DNA of 64,000 bases from Herbidospora mongoliensis. GTDB taxonomy: Bacteria; Actinomycetota; Actinomycetes; Streptosporangiales; Streptosporangiaceae. The DNA is taken from contig NZ_BBXD01000012.1 in assembly GCF_001570545.1 (NCBI RefSeq), positions 275,194-339,193 of the forward strand, read 5' to 3'. Positions 17,435 through 28,437 of the stretch are shown one piece after another; position 1 is the first letter of the stretch; each line of letters starts with the position of its first letter. Both the position numbers and the translations under genes were made by a program. The notes beneath the pieces are model-generated. The model was not told the DNA's origin. It saw only the letters and a program-made list of their open reading frames with translations, and did not search any database.

Positions 17435-19147
17435 TTAGAAGAGAAAGTAGCGCTGGGCCATGGGCAGGACCTCGGCCGGGGCCGGTTCGATCAGTTCGCC
17501 GTCGATCTTCACGGCGAAGGTGTCGGGGTTGACGTCGATGTCGGGGAGGGCGTCGTTGAGGGGCATCGACTCCTTGCCCCGTGACCGCACGTCGGCCACG
17601 GCGGCGAAGCGCCGGTTGACCCTCAGCCGGTCGGCGAGGTCGCCTTCGAGGGCCAGCGGGGCGACGAAGTGGACCGAGGTCTGCGAGGGCGCCGCGCCGT
17701 AGGCGCCGAACATGGGGCGCGGCAGGACCGGCTGCGGGGTCGGGATGGACGCGTTGGCGTCGCCCATCTGGGCGTAGGCGATCATGCCGCCCTTGACGAC
17801 CAGGTCGGGCTTCACGCCGAAGAACGCGGGGCTCCACAGCACCAGGTCGGCCAGTTTGCCCACCTCGACCGAGCCGACCTCGGCGTCGAGGCCGTGGGCG
17901 ATCGCCGGGTTGATGGTGTATTTGGCGACGTACCGGCGGGCTCTGAGGTTGTCGGCCGGGCCCGCAAGGGCGCCTCGGCGCTTCTTCATGACGTGGGCGG
18001 TCTGCCAGGTCCGGATGATCGTCTCGCCGACGCGGCCCATCGCCTGGGAGTCGGAGCCGATCATCGAGATGGCGCCCAGGTCGTGCAGGACGTCTTCGGC
18101 GGCCATCGTCGTCGGGCGGATGCGGGACTCGGCGAAGGCCAGGTCTTCGGGGATCGACGGGTTCAGGTGGTGGCAGACCATGAGCATGTCGAGATGCTCG
18201 TGGTGGGTGTTGACGGTGTGGGGGCGCGTCGGGTTGGTCGACGAGGGGAGGATGTTGCGCTCCCCGGCGACCTTGATGATGTCGGGTGCGTGCCCGCCTC
18301 CGGCGCCTTCGGTGTGGTAGGCGTGGATGCTGCGACCGGCGATGGCGGCCAGGGTCGACTCGACGAAACCGGCCTCGTTGAGGGTGTCGGTGTGGATGGC
18401 GACCTGCACGCCGGTCGCGTCGCAGACCTTCAGACAGGCGTCGATCGCGGCGGGGGTGGTGCCCCAGTCCTCGTGCAGTTTGAAGCCCGACGCGCCCGCT
18501 CTGAGCTGCTCCAGCAGCGCCTCTTCGCTGACGGTGTTGCCCTTGCCGAGCAGGGCGACGTTGACGGGCATGCCGTCCATCGCCTCCAGGATGCGGGCCA
18601 GGTACCAGACCCCGGTGACGGTGGTCGCCTTGGTGCCCTCGGCCGGGCCGGTGCCGCCACCGATGATCGTGGTGACGCCGCTGGCCAGGGCCTCGTCGAC
18701 GATCTGCGGGCAGATCAGGTGGACGTGGGAGTCGACCGCCCCGGCTGTGATGATCTTGCCGTTCCCGGCCAGGATCTCGGTCGACGGGCCGATGACCAGG
18801 TCGGGGTGGACGCCGTCCATCGTGTCGGGGTTGCCGGCCTTGCCGATGGCGACGATGCGCCCGTCCCGGACGCCGATGTCGGCCTTGACGATGCCCCAGT
18901 GGTCGAGGATCACCGCCCCGGTGATCACGAGGTCGGGGGCGCCCTCGGCGCGGGTGGCGCGGGCCTGGCCCATCGACTCGCGGATGACCTTGCCGCCGCC
19001 GAAGACCGCCTCGTCGCCCGACCCGGCCGGGCCCATGGCCAGGTCTTCGGTGACCTCGATGAACAGGTCGGTGTCGGCCAGGCGGATCTGGTCGCCGACC
19101 GTCGGGCCGTAGAGGGCGGCGTAGCGCGCTCTGGTGATCTCAGGCAT
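17435..19147 (-). CDS. ureC: urease alpha subunit (catalytic)
   Basis: Urease hydrolyses urea to ammonia and carbamate. The 570-residue catalytic subunit retains the two-nickel site: HVH in [12 protein letters not shown], the carbamylated lysine in [24 protein letters not shown], and the mobile flap [22 protein letters not shown] with its Cys-His-His. The C-terminus PMAQRYFLF is typical. It overlaps ureB by 8 bp, and ureF follows 2 bp later. Confidence 0.97.
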   Translation of the reverse strand: MPEITRARYAALYGPTVGDQIRLADTDLFIEVTEDLAMGPAGSGDEAVFGGGKVIRESMGQARATRAEGAPDLVITGAVILDHWGIVKADIGVRDGRIVAIGKAGNPDTMDGVHPDLVIGPSTEILAGNGKIITAGAVDSHVHLICPQIVDEALASGVTTIIGGGTGPAEGTKATTVTGVWYLARILEAMDGMPVNVALLGKGNTVSEEALLEQLRAGASGFKLHEDWGTTPAAIDACLKVCDATGVQVAIHTDTLNEAGFVESTLAAIAGRSIHAYHTEGAGGGHAPDIIKVAGERNILPSSTNPTRPHTVNTHHEHLDMLMVCHHLNPSIPEDLAFAESRIRPTTMAAEDVLHDLGAISMIGSDSQAMGRVGETIIRTWQTAHVMKKRRGALAGPADNLRARRYVAKYTINPAIAHGLDAEVGSVEVGKLADLVLWSPAFFGVKPDLVVKGGMIAYAQMGDANASIPTPQPVLPRPMFGAYGAAPSQTSVHFVAPLALEGDLADRLRVNRRFAAVADVRSRGKESMPLNDALPDIDVNPDTFAVKIDGELIEPAPAEVLPMAQRYFLF

Positions 19148-19466
19148 GCGGGCTCCCGTCGAGAGGGCCGGCCCATTCGGAGCGCAGGCCCGGCACGACC
19201 CGGTTCCCGCCGATGGGCACCAGGGTGACGTCGCGCTCGATGCCCGGCTCGAACCGGACGGCGGTGCCCGCCGCGATGTCGAGGCGGTGACCCCAGGCGG
19301 CCTTGCGGTCGAACTCCAGCCCCGGGTTGGCGGCGGCGAAATGGTAGTGGGAGCCCACCTGGATGGGCCGGTCGGCGGTGTTCACCACGCGCACGGTCAC
19401 CCGCTCGCGCCCCGGGTTCAGCGGGACGGGCACGGTGCCGGGAACGATCTCTCCGGGAACCGTCAT
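19140..19466 (-). CDS. ureB: urease beta subunit
   Basis: The 108-residue small structural subunit of the (alpha-beta-gamma)3 enzyme has [54 protein letters not shown], the classical UreB signature including VGSHYHF. It overlaps ureA by 4 bp and ureC by 8 bp. Separate ureA and ureB genes are the standard bacterial arrangement. Confidence 0.96.
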   Translation of the reverse strand: MTVPGEIVPGTVPVPLNPGRERVTVRVVNTADRPIQVGSHYHFAAANPGLEFDRKAAWGHRLDIAAGTAVRFEPGIERDVTLVPIGGNRVVPGLRSEWAGPLDGSPHA

Positions 19467-19765
19467 GAGATCGGGTGGTGGACGGTGACGAGCTTGGTGC
19501 CGTCGGGGAAGGTCGCCTCTATCTGGACGGAGTCCAGCATCTCCGGCACCCCTTCCATGACGTCCTGACGGCGCAGCACCTTGCGGCCGGCGTCCATGAG
19601 ATCGGCGACGGTCTGTCCGTCGCGGGCTCCCTCGAGCAGGAAGGAGGCGATGATCGCGGTGGCCTCCGGATGGTTCAGCCGAAGACCGCGGTCCATCCGG
19701 TCGCGCGCGACGCCCGCCGCGACGTGAATCAGCAGGCGTTCCTGCTCGTGTGGGGTGAGCCGCAT
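19463..19765 (-). CDS. ureA: urease gamma subunit
   Basis: The 100-residue subunit begins [20 protein letters not shown] and contains [13 protein letters not shown] and [16 protein letters not shown], all diagnostic for UreA. It is the first gene of the urease operon. The promoter must lie in the 230-bp divergent region shared with urtA, where a GlnR-like array begins 23 bp upstream of the ATG. Confidence 0.96.
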   Translation of the reverse strand: MRLTPHEQERLLIHVAAGVARDRMDRGLRLNHPEATAIIASFLLEGARDGQTVADLMDAGRKVLRRQDVMEGVPEMLDSVQIEATFPDGTKLVTVHHPIS

Positions 19766-19787
19766 GGCCGGACCCTAAGAAAGATCG

Positions 19788-19825
19788 GTTTCAATGGCGT
19801 TTCCGCACGATGACGGCAGCGTTTC
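19788..19825. promoter_or_regulatory. GlnR-like operator array, 11-bp phased
   Basis: Read on the minus strand: GAAAC (19825-19821), 6 bp, GTCAT (19814-19810), 6 bp, GAAAC (19803-19799), 6 bp, GAAAC (19792-19788). This matches the actinobacterial GlnR pattern of gTnAC and GaAAC half-sites every 11 bp. It lies between ureA and urtA, both nitrogen-acquisition operons that GlnR controls in other actinomycetes. A separate GGTAAT-CGGCT-ATTAACC partial palindrome (about 19892-19909) lies nearer urtA. Confidence 0.65.
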
Positions 19826-19995
19826 CGAACTTTCTGGCCCTCAGATCGATGATAGCGCGATCCGGCTCGTTCATTGATTGGGTGAAGTTTCGGTAATCGG
19901 CTATTAACCTTCCCGATTTTCCCGGGAAATCGCACTCGATCACCTTTGCGGCAGATGGGTCGGTGCGGGGGCCGTACTGGCAAGGAGGAAATGCA

Positions 19996-21222
19996 TTGAG
20001 CTACGCATTCTTACGGACTGCCGCAGCCGCGGGCCTGGTGCTTGTTCTCGCGGCCTGTGGTGGTGAGGCGACCGAGAGCGCGACCGGTGGCGATGCCGCG
20101 AGCGGCAGCACCATCAAGGTCGGTCTGCTGCACTCGCTGAGCGGCACGATGGCCATCAGCGAGGTCACGGTCCGCGACGCCGAGCTGCTCGCGATCGAGG
20201 AGATCAACGCCGCGGGCGGCGTGCTCGGCAAGAAGCTCGAACCGGTGGTCGAGGACGGTGCCTCCGACTGGCCCACCTTCGCCGAGAAGGCGAACAAGCT
20301 GATCAGCCAGGACAAGGTCGCCACCGTCTTCGGCGGCTGGACCTCCGCCTCGCGTAAGGCGATGCTCCCGGTCTTCGAACGGCACAAGGCGCTGCTCTGG
20401 TATCCGGTTCAGTACGAGGGCCTGGAGTCGTCCCCGTACATCTTCTACACCGGCGCCACCACCAACCAGCAGATCATCCCGGGTCTGGACTACCTGAAGG
20501 AACAGGGCAAGACCAAGATCTTCCTGGTCGGCAGCGACTACGTCTTCCCGCGGACCGCCAACAAAATCATCAAGGCCTACGCCGCCGCCAACGGAATGAC
20601 GGTCCTCGGTGAGGAATACACCCCGCTGGGCCACACCGAATACTCGACTTTGACCAACAAGGTCGTTCAGGCGAAGCCGGACGCGGTCTTCAACACGTTG
20701 AACGGCGACAGCAACGTGGCCTTCTTCAAGCAATTGAAGAGCGCCGGCGTGACCGCCGAATCGATGCCCGTGCTCTCCGTCTCGGTCGCGGAGGAGGAGG
20801 TCACCGGAATCGGCATCGACAACATCGTCGGCCACCCGGTGGCCTGGAACTACTACCAGACCACCGAGAACGCGGCGAACTCGAAGTTCGTCGCCGCCTT
20901 CAAGGCCAAGTACGGCGCCGCCAAGGTCACCTCCGACCCGATGGAGGCCGGCTACAACGCGGTCTACCTGTGGGCCGAGGCGGCCAAGAAGGCCGGCACC
21001 GTCGAGGTCGAGGCGGTCAAGAAGGCGTCCGGCGGCATCGCGCTGGAGCGTCCCGAGGGCCTGGTGACCATCGACGGCGAGACGCAGCACATGTACAAGA
21101 CGGCCCGGATCGGGATCATCCAGCCCGACGGCCTGATCAAGGAGGTCTGGAACTCGGGTGAGCCGATCAAGCCCGACCCCTACCTGAAGACGTATCCGTG
21201 GGCCGGGAGCCTCGCCTCCTGA
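19996..21222 (+). CDS. urtA: urea ABC transporter substrate-binding lipoprotein UrtA
   Basis: The 408-residue periplasmic-type binding protein of the FmdD/UrtA class has a signal peptide with lipobox LAAC ([10 protein letters not shown]). It then shows [39 protein letters not shown], a typical UrtA N-terminus, and [37 protein letters not shown] chose TTG 19996, because AAGGAGG (19983-19989) is correctly spaced and the only nearby ATG (19991) hits a stop after two codons. It leads urtABCDE, divergent from the urease operon. Confidence 0.93.
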   Translation: MSYAFLRTAAAAGLVLVLAACGGEATESATGGDAASGSTIKVGLLHSLSGTMAISEVTVRDAELLAIEEINAAGGVLGKKLEPVVEDGASDWPTFAEKANKLISQDKVATVFGGWTSASRKAMLPVFERHKALLWYPVQYEGLESSPYIFYTGATTNQQIIPGLDYLKEQGKTKIFLVGSDYVFPRTANKIIKAYAAANGMTVLGEEYTPLGHTEYSTLTNKVVQAKPDAVFNTLNGDSNVAFFKQLKSAGVTAESMPVLSVSVAEEEVTGIGIDNIVGHPVAWNYYQTTENAANSKFVAAFKAKYGAAKVTSDPMEAGYNAVYLWAEAAKKAGTVEVEAVKKASGGIALERPEGLVTIDGETQHMYKTARIGIIQPDGLIKEVWNSGEPIKPDPYLKTYPWAGSLAS

Positions 21223-21229
21223 CAACGCT

Positions 21230-21258
21230 TCCCGGGGCGCCGGCGCGGCGCCCCGGGA
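21230..21258 (+). other. strong intercistronic hairpin between urtA and urtB
   Basis: TCCCGGGGCGCC pairs perfectly with GGCGCCCCGGGA (12 bp) over a 5-base GGCGC loop, starting 8 bp after the urtA stop. There is no T-run. In many ABC operons such hairpins protect or partly terminate the transcript so that the binding protein is made in excess; that role here is inference. Confidence 0.75.
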
Positions 21259-21282
21259 CCGTACTTCCAGAAAGGGGGCAGG

Positions 21283-22149
21283 GTGGAGGGAATCCTCAAC
21301 CAGCTGCCGATCGGGCTGTCGATCGCGGCGGTTCTGCTGCTCATCGCGCTCGGCCTGACGTTCACGTTCGGCCAGATGGGCGTGATCAACATGGCCCACG
21401 GCGAGTTCATCATGGCCGGGGCGTACACGGCCTATCTGCTGCAGGACTTCGCCGGCCGCAACGCGGTGCTGGTGGCGCTGCCGGTGGCGTTCGTGGTGGC
21501 CGGGCTGATGGGGCTGATCCTCGAACGGGCGGCGATCCGGCACTTCTACGGACGGCCGCTCGACACACTCCTGCTGACCTGGGGTGTCTCCCTCGTCCTG
21601 CAGCAGGTGGCACGTGACCTGTTCGGGGCGCCGAACGTGCAGGTGCTCTCGCCTACCTGGCTGCAGGGGACGTTCGGGCCGATGCCGTACAACCGGATGT
21701 TCATCCTGTTGCTCGCGGTCGGCTCGGTGGTGGGGATCTGGGTCTACATGAACCGGACCGCCCTCGGGCGGCGGATGCAGGCCGTGATGCAGAACCGGCA
21801 GCTCGCCGCGACCAGCGGGATCAACACCGGGCAGGTCGACCAGCTCACCTTCTTCATCGGATCCGGGCTCGCCGGGATCGCCGGCGTCGCGCTGACGCTG
21901 ATCGGGCCGGTCGGGCCGACGCTCGGGACCTACTACATCGTCGACGCGTTCCTGGTGGTCGTCGCGGGCGGGCTCGGGCAGCTGCGCGGCGCGGTCATCG
22001 CGGCCGCGGCGCTGGGGCTGCTGAACTCGTACGCGGAGTTCTGGACCAACGCCAGCCTGGCCAAGGTCATCGTGTTCGCGGTGATCATCGCCTTCCTCCA
22101 GTTCCGGCCGCAGGGCCTGTTCGTTCTCCGATCTAGGGCGCTGACATGA
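21283..22149 (+). CDS. urtB: urea ABC transporter permease UrtB
   Basis: The 288-residue branched-chain-type permease (LivH family) has about eight membrane helices and the characteristic ALGLTFTFGQMGVINMAHGEF segment near residue 25-45. The EAA-like coupling loop lies around GRRMQAVMQNRQLAATSGI. GTG 21283 is preceded by AAAGGGGG. It overlaps urtC by 4 bp. Confidence 0.93.
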   Translation: MEGILNQLPIGLSIAAVLLLIALGLTFTFGQMGVINMAHGEFIMAGAYTAYLLQDFAGRNAVLVALPVAFVVAGLMGLILERAAIRHFYGRPLDTLLLTWGVSLVLQQVARDLFGAPNVQVLSPTWLQGTFGPMPYNRMFILLLAVGSVVGIWVYMNRTALGRRMQAVMQNRQLAATSGINTGQVDQLTFFIGSGLAGIAGVALTLIGPVGPTLGTYYIVDAFLVVVAGGLGQLRGAVIAAAALGLLNSYAEFWTNASLAKVIVFAVIIAFLQFRPQGLFVLRSRALT

Positions 22150-23243
22150 CAGCCACGCTCGAGAAGCCTCCCGTCACCGAGGCCCCCGTCAAGGAGCCGC
22201 GCGACTGGCGCGGGCCCGCCCTGTTCGCCGTGGTCGCGATCATCGGCCTGGTGGTCATGCCGCTGGTGCTGGAGCCGTTCCGGCTGGGGCTGCTGGCCAA
22301 ATACCTCACGTACGCGATCGTCGCCCTCGGCATCGGCCTGGCCTGGGGCCAGGGCGGCATGCTGACCCTCGGGCAGGGGGTGTTCTTCGGCCTCGGCGGC
22401 TACGCGATGGGCATGCACCTCAAGCTCAACGACGCCGGGGACGGCCTGCCCGACTTCATGGTCTGGAGCGGCGTCGAGACGCTGCCCGCCCTGTGGGAGC
22501 CGTTCCGCAACCCGGTGTTCGCGATAGCCATGGTGGTGATCGTGCCCGGGGCGGTGGCCTGGCTGCTGGGCACGCTCGTGTTCCGGCAACGGGTGCGGGG
22601 CGCCTACTTCGCGATCCTGACCCAGGCCCTGGCCGCCGCGATGGTCATCCTGCTGGTCGGCCAGCAGGGGCTCACCGGCGGGACCAACGGCCTCACCAAC
22701 TTCTTCGAGGTCTTCGGCCAGGACGTCGCGGCCGACTCGACCCAGCGCGGGCTCTACTTCACCGTGGCGATCGTGCTCGGGATCCTGTTCATCGCGGTCT
22801 GGCAGCTCCAGCGCTCCCGGTTCGGGCGGCTCCTTCTCGCGGTACGGGACGGCGAGGACCGGGTGCGGTTCCTCGGCTACAACCCGGCCACCGTGAAGAC
22901 GATCACGTTCACCCTCTCGGCGGTCATGGCGGGCATCGCGGGGGCGCTGTTCGTGCCGATCGTCGGGATCATCTCGCCGGCGCTGCTGGGGGTCGTACCG
23001 TCACTCGAACTGGTGGTCGCGGTCGCGGTCGGCGGGCGGTTCGTGCTCGTCGGCGCGGTGCTCGGCGCGGTGCTGATGGGGTACGCCAAGACCTACTTCA
23101 GCGAGGAACTGCCCGACGCCTGGCTCTACCTCCAGGGCGCGCTGTTCATCCTGGTCATCGGTCTCGCGCCGAAGGGCATCGTCGGCATCATCTCGTCGGT
23201 GCGCGAGTCGGTCGCGGGCCGGAAGAAGGAGGTGGCGGCATGA
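22146..23243 (+). CDS. urtC: urea ABC transporter permease UrtC
   Basis: The 365-residue LivM-type permease has a cytoplasmic lead of about 25 residues, then about nine to ten helices. ALGIGLAWGQGGMLTLGQGVFFGLGGYAMGMHL is the family's signature loop and LLLAVRDGEDRVRFLGYNPATVK the coupling region. It overlaps urtB and urtD by 4 bp each, giving tight translational coupling. Confidence 0.93.
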   Translation: MTATLEKPPVTEAPVKEPRDWRGPALFAVVAIIGLVVMPLVLEPFRLGLLAKYLTYAIVALGIGLAWGQGGMLTLGQGVFFGLGGYAMGMHLKLNDAGDGLPDFMVWSGVETLPALWEPFRNPVFAIAMVVIVPGAVAWLLGTLVFRQRVRGAYFAILTQALAAAMVILLVGQQGLTGGTNGLTNFFEVFGQDVAADSTQRGLYFTVAIVLGILFIAVWQLQRSRFGRLLLAVRDGEDRVRFLGYNPATVKTITFTLSAVMAGIAGALFVPIVGIISPALLGVVPSLELVVAVAVGGRFVLVGAVLGAVLMGYAKTYFSEELPDAWLYLQGALFILVIGLAPKGIVGIISSVRESVAGRKKEVAA

Positions 23244-24001
23244 CGGCGCTGCTGGAGGTCCGCGACGTCTCGGTCGTCTTCGACGGGTTCCGGGCGCTCG
23301 ACGGGGTGAACTTCACCGTCGACCACGGCGAACTCCGCTTCCTGATCGGCCCGAACGGCGCCGGGAAGACGACCCTGATCGACATCATCACCGGGCTGAC
23401 CAAGCCGACCACGGGGACCGTGAGCTTCGACGGCACGGTCGTCAACGGCAAGCGGGAGCACCAGCGGGTGCGGCTCGGGATCGGGCGCACCTTCCAGACC
23501 TCGGTGGTCTTCGAGGAGCTGACCGTCCTGGAGAACCTCGACCTGGCCGCGTCGTTCCGCAAGCCGCTGGTCTCGCTGCTGACCCGGCGCAAGGGCGTGA
23601 CGGAGAAGGTCGAGCAGGCGCTGGAGACGACTCAGCTCACCGATCTCGCGTCGCGCAAGGCGGGAGTGCTCTCGCACGGGCAGCGGCAGTGGCTGGAGAT
23701 CGGCATGCTGATCGCCCAGGGTCCCCGGCTCCTGCTGCTGGACGAACCCGTCGCCGGCATGTCGTCGGAGGAGCGCGTCAGGACCGGCGACCTGCTGACC
23801 GAGATCGCCAAGGACCACACGGTCATCGTGATCGAGCACGACATGGACTTCCTCAGACGTTATGCCTCGACCGTTACCGTGCTTCACGAGGGAAAACTCC
23901 TGATAGAGGGCTCGGTGGACGAGGTGCGCGCCGATCCGCGGGTACAAGAGGTCTATCTGGGTCGCGCGCGCGAGGAGGCCGCACACGATGTTGTCGGTTG
24001 A
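23240..24001 (+). CDS. urtD: urea ABC transporter ATPase UrtD
   Basis: The 253-residue ATPase (LivG type) has Walker A GPNGAGKT (about 38-45), signature LSHGQRQWLEIGM (a UrtD-typical variant of LSGGQ), Walker B LLLLDEPVAGM, and the switch histidine in VIVIEHDMDFLRR. ATG 23240 overlaps urtC by 4 bp. It shares 14 bp with urtE. Confidence 0.95.
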   Translation: MTALLEVRDVSVVFDGFRALDGVNFTVDHGELRFLIGPNGAGKTTLIDIITGLTKPTTGTVSFDGTVVNGKREHQRVRLGIGRTFQTSVVFEELTVLENLDLAASFRKPLVSLLTRRKGVTEKVEQALETTQLTDLASRKAGVLSHGQRQWLEIGMLIAQGPRLLLLDEPVAGMSSEERVRTGDLLTEIAKDHTVIVIEHDMDFLRRYASTVTVLHEGKLLIEGSVDEVRADPRVQEVYLGRAREEAAHDVVG

Positions 24002-24677
24002 CAGTCTGGAGGCCGGCTACGGCCGTGCCCGGGTGCTCTTCGGCGTCGGCCTCACGGTCGAACCGGGGCAGCTCGTCTGCGTCATGGGGCGCAACGGGGT
24101 CGGCAAGACCACCCTGCTCAACACGATCATGGGCGTCATCCCGGCGACCGCCGGGACGGTCACCTTCGAAGACCGCGACGTCACGAAGATGAAGCCCCAC
24201 GAGAGGGTCAAGCTCGGCATGGGGTACGTCCCCCAGGGCCACGAGACCTTCCCCCAGCTCAGCGTCCTCGGCAATCTGCTGGTGACGCTGGAGGCGTCCG
24301 GGAACCCGCAGTCGGCGCTCGATGAGGCGCTCGACGTGTTCCCCCGCCTCAAACCGCTGCTGAAACGCAAGGCAGGTTTCCTGTCCGGCGGTCAGCAGCA
24401 GCAACTCGCCATCGCACGGGCCCTGGTGACCAGGCCGAAGCTCCTGATCCTCGACGAGCCGACCGAGGGCATCCAGCCGTCGATCATCATCGAGATCGAG
24501 GAGTCGATCGAGGCGCTGCACGCGTCCGGGATCGCGGTCCTGCTCGTGGAGCAGTACCTGGACCTGGCCATGCGACTGGCCGATCGCTACGTGATCCTCG
24601 ACGGAGGTCATGTCGTCCACGCAGGGACGGCCGCCGACCTCCAGGGAGAGGAGGCCCGCAAACTCCTGGCCGTCTGA
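23988..24677 (+). CDS. urtE: urea ABC transporter ATPase UrtE
   Basis: The 229-residue ATPase (LivF type) has Walker A GRNGVGKT (about 34-41), LSGGQQQQLAIARAL signature, Walker B LLILDEPTEGIQPS and switch His-region replaced by VEQYLD, as usual for UrtE/LivF. UrtD and UrtE form the heterodimeric motor. It is the last gene of the operon; a strong terminator follows 65 bp downstream. Confidence 0.95.
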   Translation: MLSVDSLEAGYGRARVLFGVGLTVEPGQLVCVMGRNGVGKTTLLNTIMGVIPATAGTVTFEDRDVTKMKPHERVKLGMGYVPQGHETFPQLSVLGNLLVTLEASGNPQSALDEALDVFPRLKPLLKRKAGFLSGGQQQQLAIARALVTRPKLLILDEPTEGIQPSIIIEIEESIEALHASGIAVLLVEQYLDLAMRLADRYVILDGGHVVHAGTAADLQGEEARKLLAV

Positions 24678-24742
24678 CCGTTCTTGACAGTTCTCAGTAA
24701 CGGGCCAGCTCAAAGGCTGGAAGCGGGGTAGCGTCTAAGTCA

Positions 24743-24810
24743 GGACCCGTCGGGACTCTCCCGGACTTGGTGGCACAGTCCGGGCCGTCCCGACGGGTCC
24801 GTTTTTTTTC
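24743..24810 (+). terminator. large branched terminator hairpin after urtE
   Basis: GGACCCGTCGGGAC pairs perfectly with GTCCCGACGGGTCC (14 bp). Inside it CCCGGAC pairs with GTCCGGG (7 bp). Eight T residues follow (24802-24809). A -10-like TAGCGT (24729-24734) sits just upstream, as does a TTGACA (24684-24689) not spaced for it, so the hairpin could also be a short stand-alone RNA. The T-run touches the stop of the minus-strand thioesterase remnant. Confidence 0.85.
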
Positions 24811-25081
24811 ACCGGCCGGTCGCCTGCTCGCCGCGCAGCGTCAGCACGGTGCTGGTGACCATGGCGGCGGGTTCGCCGTCGGCCCGCAGGATCTCGCACG
24901 AGTCATGCGTGATCGTCCGCCCCCGGTGCGCGGGCCGGGCGGTGGCGACGAGACGACCGCTCCACACCGGCCGCAGGAACGCCGCCCGGATGTCGATGCC
25001 GGTGAACGTCTCGCCCGGCTCCATGAGCGTCGAGTGGGCGGTGCCGATGGCCGCGTCGGCCAGTTCGCGCCCGACGAGCAC
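24809..25081 (-). pseudogene. truncated PaaI-type thioesterase (hotdog fold)
   Basis: The 90 residues match the central and C-terminal part of PaaI-like thioesterases: LADAAIGTAHSTLMEPGE, then IDIRAAFLRPVWSGRLVATARPAHRGRTI and VTSTVLTLRG. Family members are usually about 130-150 residues and carry an N-terminal HGG block; here an in-frame TAG lies immediately before the first available GTG and the N-terminal third is missing. No other frame upstream restores it. It is best read as a decayed remnant, although a short product from GTG 25081 cannot be excluded. Confidence 0.65.
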
Positions 25082-25173
25082 CTACCGGCGCTCACGAGCC
25101 TGCTACGCCGCCAGCGGCCTGCGGCTGGCCCTGACCAACCCTCGTACAGAGGAACTTCCGGAGATCCTCCGGG

Positions 25174-26127
25174 TCATACGCGGAGTTCCCACTCGTGCCA
25201 CACGTCGAGGAACTCGTAGCCCAGCCGTTCGTTGATGGCGACCATCGGGCCGTTCGCCACCGCGTTCCAGGTGATCACCCGCTGGAGTTCCGGGCGGGCG
25301 CGCTTCAGCCAGGCCGTGTTGGCCTCCTTGACCCACATTCCGAGGCCGCGACCCCGGTGGGCGCGGATCACGGCGGTGTCGGTCTGCCGGGCCCAGCCGC
25401 CCGGCTCCACGGAGTCGGCGAACAGGCGGGTGAAGGCGGCAGGGGAGCCGTCGTCGGCACGGGCGATCACGGTGAAGACGTCTTGGCGGGTCTCGTCCCA
25501 CGGGTCTTCCATCGCCTCGACGTCGGCGGGGGTCCAGCGTTCCTCGTTGACCGACAGGTCGTCGAGCGGCGCGTCGTTCATCGTCTCCAGGAACATGATC
25601 ATTTCCGTGATCAGCGGCTCCGGAGTGCGGCCACGCAGGAACTCCAGCCGGTAGCCGGGGACCTCCCGCTCCGGCGGGGCGAAACGGGCGAGGTCAAGCA
25701 CTCTCCGGGCCAGGGTGGCGACCTCTCGCATGCCCTTGGCCTGTGCGAAGGCCTCGCCGGGACCCGCCTCGACGACCTCGACGAGCAGCATCTCGCGGTT
25801 GGCGGCGCGGGCCCGTTCGGCGGCATGGGCCAGCAGGGCGCCGCCCACACCCCGCCGCCGGTGACCGGACGCCACCTGAAGGAACCGGATCAGCGCCAGG
25901 TGGGTGTTGTCGCGGTCGGGCAGGTGCAGCGTCACCCCGCCGATCACCCGGTCGTCGTCGATCGCGAGCCACGTCTCGGCGGGCATCGCGCGCCAGCCGC
26001 GTTCGGCGAGCAGGCGGAACAGGTGGGCGGGCAGCCGCGGACCGGGCGCCGCCCAGTCGGCCGCGAGCGCGTGGAATTCGGCCAGCCTGACGGGCTCGGC
26101 CGCGAAGTCGAGGGGGACGATGTCCAT
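25174..26127 (-). CDS. tandem GNAT N-acetyltransferase
   Basis: The 317-residue protein has two GNAT domains. The N-terminal one has the acetyl-CoA motif VASGHRRRGVGGALLAHA (about 86-103). The C-terminal one has IRAHRGRGLGMWVKEAN (about 261-277) and a VANGPMVAINERLGYEF ending, the usual NxxMxxiNxxlGF motif. Tandem GNATs of this type acetylate small amines, and some confer antibiotic resistance; the substrate is unknown. ATG 26127 gives a start at the first conserved residues. Confidence 0.85.
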   Translation of the reverse strand: MDIVPLDFAAEPVRLAEFHALAADWAAPGPRLPAHLFRLLAERGWRAMPAETWLAIDDDRVIGGVTLHLPDRDNTHLALIRFLQVASGHRRRGVGGALLAHAAERARAANREMLLVEVVEAGPGEAFAQAKGMREVATLARRVLDLARFAPPEREVPGYRLEFLRGRTPEPLITEMIMFLETMNDAPLDDLSVNEERWTPADVEAMEDPWDETRQDVFTVIARADDGSPAAFTRLFADSVEPGGWARQTDTAVIRAHRGRGLGMWVKEANTAWLKRARPELQRVITWNAVANGPMVAINERLGYEFLDVWHEWELRV

Positions 26128-26168
26128 GGGCCCAGTCCACCCCCGTGACCGCTCGAAAGCGACCGGAT

Positions 26169-26411
26169 TTACTGCTGGTAGCCCTCGACCTCGGAGACCG
26201 GGCGGGGCACCGCGCCGTCGGGGTTCTCCCCGATGCCGCGCCGGGCGCGACGCTGGCGGAGCAGGTCCCAGCACTGGTCGAGGGACTCTTCCAGGTTCTT
26301 GATGCGGCCGTGGTCGTCGGTGCCGGCCTCCCCGCTGGTGATGCGGGAGCGGAGCTGGTGCTCCTCGTCGATCAGTTCGCCGATGCGGCCGAGAATCTCG
26401 TTGTCCTGCAT
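26169..26411 (-). CDS. DUF2630 family small protein
   Basis: The 80-residue, charged, helical protein matches DUF2630: NEILGRIGELIDEEHQLR, then NLEESLDQCWDLLRQRRARR and a short RPVSEVEGYQQ tail. The function is unknown; the LDQCWDLLRQRRARR helix is the family hallmark. I placed the start at ATG 26411; GTG 26420 would add three residues. It faces the leuA leader region across about 50 bp. Confidence 0.82.
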   Translation of the reverse strand: MQDNEILGRIGELIDEEHQLRSRITSGEAGTDDHGRIKNLEESLDQCWDLLRQRRARRGIGENPDGAVPRPVSEVEGYQQ

Positions 26412-26460
26412 GATCCCCACTCTATTGCCGCTCTCGCGGAGGTCACTCCGGGGGCTCTGG

Positions 26461-28318
<1,858 letters not shown>

Positions 28319-28326
28319 ATCCGGAT

Positions 28327-28364
28327 AAGCGCGGGGCCGCTCCGGTCCCGCGCTTTTTCTTTTC
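28327..28364 (+). terminator. intrinsic terminator after leuA
   Basis: AAGCGCGGG pairs with CCCGCGCTT (9 bp) over an 11-base loop, followed by TTTCTTTTCC. It is the clear end of the leuA transcript. Confidence 0.85.
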
Positions 28365-28437
28365 CGTTACGGCTCCGCCCACCACGGCACCGCCCGCCGC
28401 CCCGGGCCCGCGCCGCATCCGGCGCCGACCGGCCGCG

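Noticed and set aside
17669-19228. 519-residue plus-strand frame opposite ureC
   Set aside because: UreC on the minus strand has all catalytic motifs; the opposite frame is rich in Gly, Asp and Val with no family resemblance.
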